Position numbers and translations under genes: made by a program. Below are positions 57,828 to 64,000 of a stretch of 64,000 nt of DNA, one piece after another. The stretch is from Perilla frutescens (lineage: Eukaryota > Streptophyta > Magnoliopsida > Lamiales > Lamiaceae). Numbering within the stretch: the first letter of the stretch is position 1; the number at the start of each line of letters is the position of its first letter. The stretch is taken from NCBI GenBank assembly GCA_026008535.1, contig BRKX01000004.1, forward strand, positions 9,015,501 through 9,079,500, read 5' to 3'. The notes under the pieces are model-generated. The model ran no database searches and was not told the origin of the DNA. It saw nothing but the letters and a program-made list of their open reading frames with translations.

Positions 57828-59268
57828 TGTAATTGTTCTTTTATATTAATAATTATTGGTTGTATGTTCAAATAAAATATAGTTTTGTAAATTAATTTAA
57901 ATTAAATTATTTTTTATTATTATTAAATAATATTAAATTTTAAACGTAAATATATTTGAAAAAATATATGCTACACAATAATTTGATAAAAATAATAATA
58001 TTAGAAAGCATAAAAGTGAAATATTTCATTGTAGCGTGAATTGTAAAATTGATGGTTAGAAATGTTTTTGCTCCAACTCTACATTTATCTTTAGAATAGA
58101 GGTAGAGGGGGAAAAAATGGTTGGAGATAGTTTAGAGGAATTGAAATAGTAAATTTAATAATATACGTCCTATTCAATTGTTTTCCTATATATCCACATG
58201 TGTACGTTGAAACAGTAATTTTAATAATATATATCCTATCCAATTGTTTTCCTGTCCACATGTGCACATTCACGTACATTTCTTAAATAGCCGCCTGTAC
58301 TATGCAAATTCACACGTAAAATGTGTTTTAATCTTCATTCTATCATTTTAGATTTAAGAAAATAATTTGAGCTTATTTTAATTAGTCGTCCGATCATACA
58401 TACATACATACATATACATATATATACATACATATATACATATATTAAAGTAAAATCGTAGGGGTAAAATTGTCATAAAAATAAATCAGACAAAACTGTG
58501 TTAAAAAAGCATTGTTTGGCGAAAATTTGTGCAAACTGGTCAGTAGAGCAAATGGTTGATGGTCTTTATTAGACCCTCAAGCATGAGGGTTTAATTCCTC
58601 AACAGCGCACTCACTCACCCACTTCAATTTCATATTTTTATTTTTTTAAATTTCTGCCGTTTTAGATTTTTTTTTTAAATAAAAAAAATCACCAAAAATT
58701 AACAATCATTCACATTTGTAATTTTTTAGATTTTCTAAATAAAAAAATTATTAAAACTTAATAAAATACCCTTCTAATTATAGTACTACCTATGGTGTAA
58801 ACATTCGTATTTTAAAATTTTTAGAATTTTTTTAAATAAAAAAATATCACCAAAACATGCATAGATAGAAATTAACAATCGTTCACATCTTTAATGTTTT
58901 AGATTGTCTAAATATAAAAAATATCACCAAAATATAAAAAAATATGCCCATGGAAAATATTTAATTTTTTATTTTTTAATTATAATACTACTTTTGGTGT
59001 AATCAAATTACTTATTATATAACTAGCGGATATTTTGAATGACAAACATTTACATTTTTTTTTTATTTCTAATTAATATAATTTTGACGGTGCGGATAAA
59101 ATTCCCTGCTACATTTTGTGCAATACTCCACGCACACAATTGAAATTATGAAGTTTCCACAAAATGTAGGTTATGATTTCATTCGCTTATCGTGTAATCA
59201 AAGATGATTATAATTAATGAGAGTTTTTAATGGCTGACAAAAAATTAAAAAAATAAGACCAAAAAAAT
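57828..59268. other. AT-rich intergenic DNA
   Basis: No gene seen. Contains A/T homopolymers, a TACA/TATA tract at 58395-58445, and CTCCAACTCTACATTTAT followed by inverted TAGAGGTAGAGG/GGTTGGAG (58073-58125), a possible small foldback. Confidence 0.5.
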
Positions 59269-59269
59269 G

Positions 59270-59337
<68 letters not shown>
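59269..59337. repeat. (AAT)n microsatellite
   Basis: About 23 consecutive AAT/TAA triplets. Confidence 0.97.
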
Positions 59338-59338
<1 letters not shown>

Positions 59339-59635
59339 GTTGTCAATCTTTCAAATTCCGGAAAGATTTCAGCTAATTGAATTCTCTCATAACATTTTAT
59401 TTATTAATATATATATGTATATATATGTATATATATTAACATCATTATTTTTGAAGGGTTTTAGATAATATAAGATTTATTTTATAATTTGGAGTAATTG
59501 AATTAATTTTATAAATTCTATTAATTAAAAAGCTAATACATATTTATTAATCATTGTTATCTATTTATTTTAACCATTAGAAAATTAACCATGTCAATAA
59601 GTTATGCACATATGTCATATAACATAGATTATAAT

Positions 59636-59639
59636 ATTA

Positions 59640-59674
<35 letters not shown>

Positions 59675-59697
59675 GTTATTATTATTATTATTATTAT
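59636..59697. repeat. (TTA)n microsatellite
   Basis: About 20 TTA/ATT triplets with two TTG interruptions. Confidence 0.95.
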
Positions 59698-60129
59698 ATT
59701 GTGGTATGAATCTACTTATTTAAATTTATATGTGGCTGCATAAAATATATTTAATATGTTAAATCTATGAAATAAAGAAATTATTCAATTTTGTCTATCG
59801 AAAATAAAATTATCATGTGTTATGTGTTCATATGCAATAAGTAAATATAAATCTCCAATGGATTAAATTTAAAAAAAAATCTAAATGTGTTTATGAATAT
59901 ATTTAAAAAATTACAAATATAATGTTGAAATATATTGTAAACTATAATTTGATAAATTTATAATTATTTTATATTATATACTAATACTATTACAACCAAT
60001 ATTTCAACTATTATCAAACTTTAAATTTTAAATGTGTAGACCGATTTTCGTACATCGTACGGGAGATATACTAGTATATATATAAAACCAAATCATATGA
60101 ACTTTTTAACGTAAACTTGTACTTGAGAT

Positions 60130-60500
60130 TTCATATTACACTCTTTGTGTTACACTCCGTGTTACACTTTCAAATTACATGTGTTTTTTACATATTTTTT
60201 CTTCAATTATATTTTTTTTGTGATTTAGTTTAATTTTAAAATTATTTTTATGGTTCACTCCACCCAATTACTGTTTATAATTATTTTTTAGTATTTAATT
60301 TTCAATTTTCAATTAATAATGCATTGTTATGGTTGATTAATTCAAAATTAAAAATTTTAACTTTTTAAATTCATTCTTTTTGTTGATAAATGTTGACTAT
60401 GATTATTTATGTTATAATTGATTTTTATTTTGTAATAAATATTACTAAAATCATAAATTTTGTAGTGAAACACATAGAAGTGTAACATGAAATTTGAACC
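60130..60500 (-). repeat. MITE-like repeat, copy 2 (inverted)
   Basis: Ends ATTTCATATTACACT and, inverse of the right end, ATTTCATGTTACACT give terminal inverted repeats of at least 15 bp. The interior is the inverse of 56081-56425. A related segment in the orientation of copy 1 lies at about 60690-60930, immediately upstream of the dirigent gene. Confidence 0.65.
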
Positions 60501-61005
60501 CGTAAACCTGCCTGAAAATCATTCGATCGATCCTCCATTTTTTATTAATTAATTTTATGAAAAAAATAACTTTTGTGCTAAAAAAATAAAAAATAAAATA
60601 AAAAGAGGAAGTAGAGATCCGCTATTCCCAACTTGTGTATGTCAACATTAACTTTGTATATTGTTAATGATGTTTTTTTTGTAAAAATAAAATTTAGTAT
60701 ATTATAACTAATCATAATTAATATTTATTGCTAAAAAAATTGAAATTTTAAAAAATTATATACGATAAGTTTAGAATAATCGACCCCAAAAATCAATTAT
60801 GTTAACTAAAAAATGAAAATATAATATAAAAAAATTTATAAATCCTAATTTGGTAGAATAAATTCTAAATAATAATATAAAATTATACTGAATCAAAAGA
60901 AATTTAAAATTAAAGAAAAATGGAAAAAAAATTAATTTTGAGGTTTGGCATTCGTATACGTCTCTGCTTCTGATCTTGGATAACTATTAACTACTAGCTC
61001 GTCGT

Positions 61006-61014
61006 CTATATATA
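61006..61014 (+). promoter_or_regulatory. TATA box of the dirigent gene
   Basis: CTATATATA lies 73 bases before the start codon at 61087. A transcription start around 61040 would give a 5' UTR of about 45-50 bases. Confidence 0.7.
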
Positions 61015-61086
61015 ATCCCACAATAGGACTAGTTGCAAAACCAAGCACACCTTCTAACTAATTTAGTAATCAACCAAAAGAAAAAC

Positions 61087-61698
61087 ATGGCAAAGCTACC
61101 CATTATTTCTTTTCTTTTGATTTCGTGCTTGTTCGTGCAGGCAAGAATGCAAGTCCCCGACGCCGCCGCATTCCTCCGCGACATCTGCCGAGGAAAGGAA
61201 AAGGTGGTGAAGCTCCATTTCTACGTCCAAGATTTACGAATTGGGCACGTCAACGCCACCGTGTTCGAGGTTGCAAAAGCTTCCATCACCCCTTTTTCTC
61301 CAACCGCCTTCGGCAGCGTCCACGTCGTCGACGACCTCATCACGGCGGGTCCGGCCTTCAACTCCAAGCCACTCGGCAGATGCCAGGGGCTCACCACTAA
61401 TGCTGACCTGGCCACCTTCGGCATCGCCATGAACCTCAACTTCTATTTCTCCACCGGCCGCTTCAACGGCAGCACACTCAGCATTCTCGGCCGGAACGCG
61501 GTTTTGGACTCGCAGCGGGAGCTGCCGTTGGCCGGTGGCACTGGCGCTTTCCGATTTGCTCGTGGCTACGCAATCCAGACCACCTATTCTATCGATTTTC
61601 CCACCAGCTACGCGGTTTTGGAATACACCATCTACACCACTTACAATTCTAGATTCACCCACACTACTGCTGAAGATGTTGAGATCGCTGAAATGTGA
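61087..61698 (+). CDS. Dirigent-like protein, secreted
   Basis: A 203-residue single-exon ORF. Residues 1-19 (MAKLPIISFLLISCLFVQA) form a signal peptide, so the product should enter the apoplast. Residues about 41-185 are a dirigent domain (PF03018), with LHFYVQDLRIGHVNATV (43-59), VVDDLITAGP (80-89), GRCQG (97-101), GGTGAFRFARGY (150-161) and YAVLEYTIY (175-183). N56 (NAT) and N127 (NGS) are possible N-glycosylation sites. Dirigent proteins steer coupling of phenoxy radicals in lignan and related pathways; many members have no assigned substrate, and I cannot give one here. The usual Tyr after QGL is Thr (GLTTNAD), and there is no C-terminal Cys to pair with C34, so it is probably not a classical pinoresinol-forming DIR-a member. 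Met 61033 is in frame but lies at or before the expected transcription start; ATG 61087 has a good context (AAACATGGC) and is followed at once by the signal peptide. G+C rises sharply relative to the flanks. Confidence 0.93.
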   Translation: MAKLPIISFLLISCLFVQARMQVPDAAAFLRDICRGKEKVVKLHFYVQDLRIGHVNATVFEVAKASITPFSPTAFGSVHVVDDLITAGPAFNSKPLGRCQGLTTNADLATFGIAMNLNFYFSTGRFNGSTLSILGRNAVLDSQRELPLAGGTGAFRFARGYAIQTTYSIDFPTSYAVLEYTIYTTYNSRFTHTTAEDVEIAEM

Positions 61699-61740
61699 AA
61701 GTTGTTGGAAATTAAACCGATCCGAAATGATTTCGGGTCG

Positions 61741-61746
61741 AATAAA
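61741..61746 (+). terminator. Poly(A) signal of the dirigent gene
   Basis: AATAAA 43 bases after the stop codon, a normal distance for a plant 3' end signal. Confidence 0.55.
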
Positions 61747-61799
61747 ATCTGTCTTTTCGATCAAATCGAACTGGAGTGGAAGCGGTATAAATCAGACAA

Positions 61800-62825
61800 T
61801 AGATCGTGATATAAAAATATAATATCCATGTGAATTAAATTTATTTAAAATTAAAGAAGAGATAAAGAAAATACCTTTTTCTTAAATCTCCTTTGTCAGT
61901 GAGTGGGCACCGAAATAAATCTATTAAGTTCCTAACTTAATTTTTCTACGATTATTTCAACACATGAAATCGTAGAAGATATTAAACTAAATTTAATATA
62001 TGAACGGCAAGACAAAAAATTGAATCGAAAATCAAACAATTTGATTTCGCCAAAGAGGAATGGCGTGATTTGATTTTCACAAAATCAATCAAAACTTTTG
62101 ATTCTATCTTAATCTACTTCTGCCAATTCACGTCTCATAGGTGAATTAGGCTTGTGTCTTGTGTTATATATATAAATAGGTTTAGGTCAAATCCCAATAC
62201 ATATCAGTTTCCTATCTTAAACAGATTCATAATCATAAAACATAAGGAAACAAATTAGTAATTATCTCTAATAATTATTAATTATTACTAATATGTAAAT
62301 AATATAAATTTCTTATATTTATTTAATTCCTAGCACAGTCAAACTGTGGAATATCATATATTCCCGGAATTAACTAATATTTACACATAAGCCCAAACTT
62401 TATGAAAACTTATTTTTCATAACACTTTAGGAACTTAAATATTATTATCAACCCGTCAATAATATAGGAAGACGAATCGGGGACCATGAACCTATAATTA
62501 AGAGCTCCAATAAATTGAATAAATAATTAAACTCTTTAATTAATTTATTCAACTTATTAATTCCAATATTATTCCACTAAAAATTCGGAATTGCACTCTC
62601 TTTAATTATAGAACATATTTACTCTATGAATTTGAGCAGTCCATTGATTTAATCATTTCATATGAATTAATCCTCCATATATAATTCATAATTGAAGACA
62701 GGTACTATCCGTTAACCTCTTCAATTATTTCTTTTCCTCATTTACCATTAATTCACCAGTGAGCGATTAATTTATAAACAATTTATAAATTAGAGATCTC
62801 AAATCACTCAGTTCCAGAATTAACA
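61800..62825 (-). repeat. LTR-like region, unassigned
   Basis: No gene. On the minus strand CCTATTTATATATATAACAC (62180s-62160s) could be a TATA region. The general layout (AATTAATTTATTCAAC, TATTCCACTAAAA, GAATTGCACTC) resembles the Copia LTRs of this window in reverse, but no TG...CA borders or duplication were established. Confidence 0.3.
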
Positions 62826-64000
62826 AATGAGAGAATTATCTTTCTACTTCTCAAAAGAAGGAATGGATTCCATATCTATAAATGATAGGACATATTCTAC
62901 TTGTTATTATCACTACCTTTTGGTGTCTTTTCTCCTCTTTATTTACCCTATATTTGTGTATTTTGGGTGCTTTGATATGTTGTTGAGTTGTGTAGGGATG
63001 TGGTGTAAAAGTGGAGAAAAGGGATGCATTTTGGAATGAAAAGCTACAAGTAAAGTAAAAAGAAGAAGTTCGAGCAGAGCACGCTGCAAGGGCATGCAGC
63101 AGAGAGACTGGAGCGAAATTCTAGAAGCTGGGCTTGTACACGCGTTTTGGGCTTTCTAAATTCAGATCTTGGCCCAGCTCGACACTTAGACGCGGATTTC
63201 AGATCCTTAGCCGTCTCCAACAGTTATTTTGCATGGAAATTTCCAAGTTTATCTAGATTAGGTTTTTATTTCCTTCTAGAACTCTATCTCTTAAAGGTAG
63301 TAGATATATGTTAGGATTTACAGTATTATTTTATGAATCAGATTATACACGCTATAGACGATAGAAACGCAGCAGCGATCAGTTTGAATCCAGTTTTATT
63401 CTTTTCTTCAGTTCGATATCATCATCGCGCTGTTACACATCTTTTGGTCGATCGATTCCAGCATGCAAATTAGCTAAATTACTCGTATTCTGGTGATGAC
63501 GATGAAGTTCCGCTTATATAACTGTGAGATCTAATTGTTTGTCTATAATTGATTGATGCATGTATCTGTTATTCTTGGATTTCGGGTCGTAATTCTTCTA
63601 AATCTATCGAGTAGTTGCAAATATTTGGTAGGTTGTGATTAATTACTAGCCAATTTAAATCGGCCATACGTAATCGTGGTTTAGGTTTAATAAGTGGTAA
63701 AACGGTTGCTCAAATAACTAGGGGAATAACAGAGTTAATTTTACAGTCCTGCGTCAGAGTCTGTAATTTAAGAATCGGGTCTTTCTTGTGCTCATTGTTG
63801 TCGGCTCATTAAACTTATAGAGCGTCTCTTACAGTTGTCAGTCAATTAGGGAAGTAATTAATGAAGCGTCTTCTTAATTATCGAAACAGTATGGAGAGAT
63901 GAGGTCATGTCAGAAGCGTCTTCGGTGACTATAACTGATTTGCATGGTTTAATTAATTAATTCTTGCATCTGTGATCGGTGTTATAAGTGGAGTGGAGTT
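62826..64000. other. Unassigned sequence to the window edge
   Basis: Higher G+C than the flanks, with a 70-codon plus ORF (62827-63039) of no known family and several TTAGGTTT/GCGTCTTC repeats (63840-63920). It could be the start of an LTR or leader of a large retroelement cut by the window edge, or the 5' region of a gene. I see no decisive motif. Confidence 0.3.

Noticed and set aside
56455..58130. A larger MITE with GGGCAACTCCAA at its left end enclosing the Stowaway element
   Set aside because: The left end looks like a MITE start, but no inverted right end or target duplication could be fixed around 58060-58130.
61033..61086. Longer N-terminus of the dirigent ORF starting at Met 61033
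   Set aside because: It would put 18 polar residues before the signal peptide and begins about where transcription should start after the TATA box. The Met at 61087 has the better context and is followed directly by the signal peptide.
61234..61764. Antisense ORF of 176 aa over the dirigent gene
   Set aside because: It is a shadow of the GC-rich coding frame, with no domain and no promoter.
62827..63039. Small membrane protein of 70 aa
   Set aside because: Hydrophobic middle is T-rich sequence; no family, no start context and no conserved neighbour supports it.

Overview
The window is plant nuclear DNA from a eudicot. It holds one clear host gene, a dirigent-like protein near the right end, inside AT-rich, transposon-dense sequence. 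Nothing bacterial, viral (free) or CRISPR-like is visible. The retrotransposon families (SIRE-like Copia with an extra ORF after pol, 2-3 kb LTR Gypsy, a CACTA element with a CACTACAAGAAAA terminus, hAT, Stowaway and Mutator-like MITEs) are typical of plants. An asterid/Lamiales origin is only an impression.

Layout. (1) 35-10780, minus strand: the 3' part of a SIRE-like Copia element, comprising the RNase H end of pol, three diverged copies of a plant-specific accessory ORF, a polypurine tract (PPT) and a 1.9-kb LTR. (2) 10781-19735, plus strand: a second SIRE-like Copia (5' LTR, gag, protease, integrase, RT), decayed. Its RT is split by a 3708-bp CACTA transposon (15448-19155, 3-bp duplication GAT) that carries fragments of two host genes: a CNOT9/Rcd1 homologue (two exons with splice sites) and a Yippee-like gene (one exon). 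(3) 19736-49857: a nested stack of another Copia family with 1.4-1.5 kb LTRs. Element B (plus) is interrupted in its leader by element A (minus, 21227-37126, duplication TGTAG). Element A holds a solo LTR, a tandem duplication, a truncated Gypsy element (G1) and a 256-bp Mutator-like MITE. B's gag is split by Gypsy element G2 (39667-45923, duplication CTTCC, two 2.33-kb LTRs around only 1.6 kb). At about 46570 B joins, head to head, an inverted leader plus LTR (fragment C). (4) 49858-53128, plus: the 3' end of a SIRE-like element (accessory ORF, PPT, 3' LTR). (5) 53129-61000: AT-rich intergenic DNA with MITEs, a solo LTR inside a Stowaway element and microsatellites. (6) 61087-61698: the intact dirigent gene with a TATA box and a poly(A) signal. 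(7) 61750-64000: unassigned repeat-like sequence.

Almost every coding stretch left of 53 kb is a retrotransposon pseudogene with stops and frameshifts. The dirigent protein is the only gene expected to make a functional host product: a secreted protein that may guide phenoxy-radical coupling (lignan/lignin-type chemistry). I see no convincing undescribed system. The most notable items are the gene-capturing CACTA element, the triple accessory ORF array, the palindromic minisatellites in two Gypsy elements, and the head-to-head Copia fusion.
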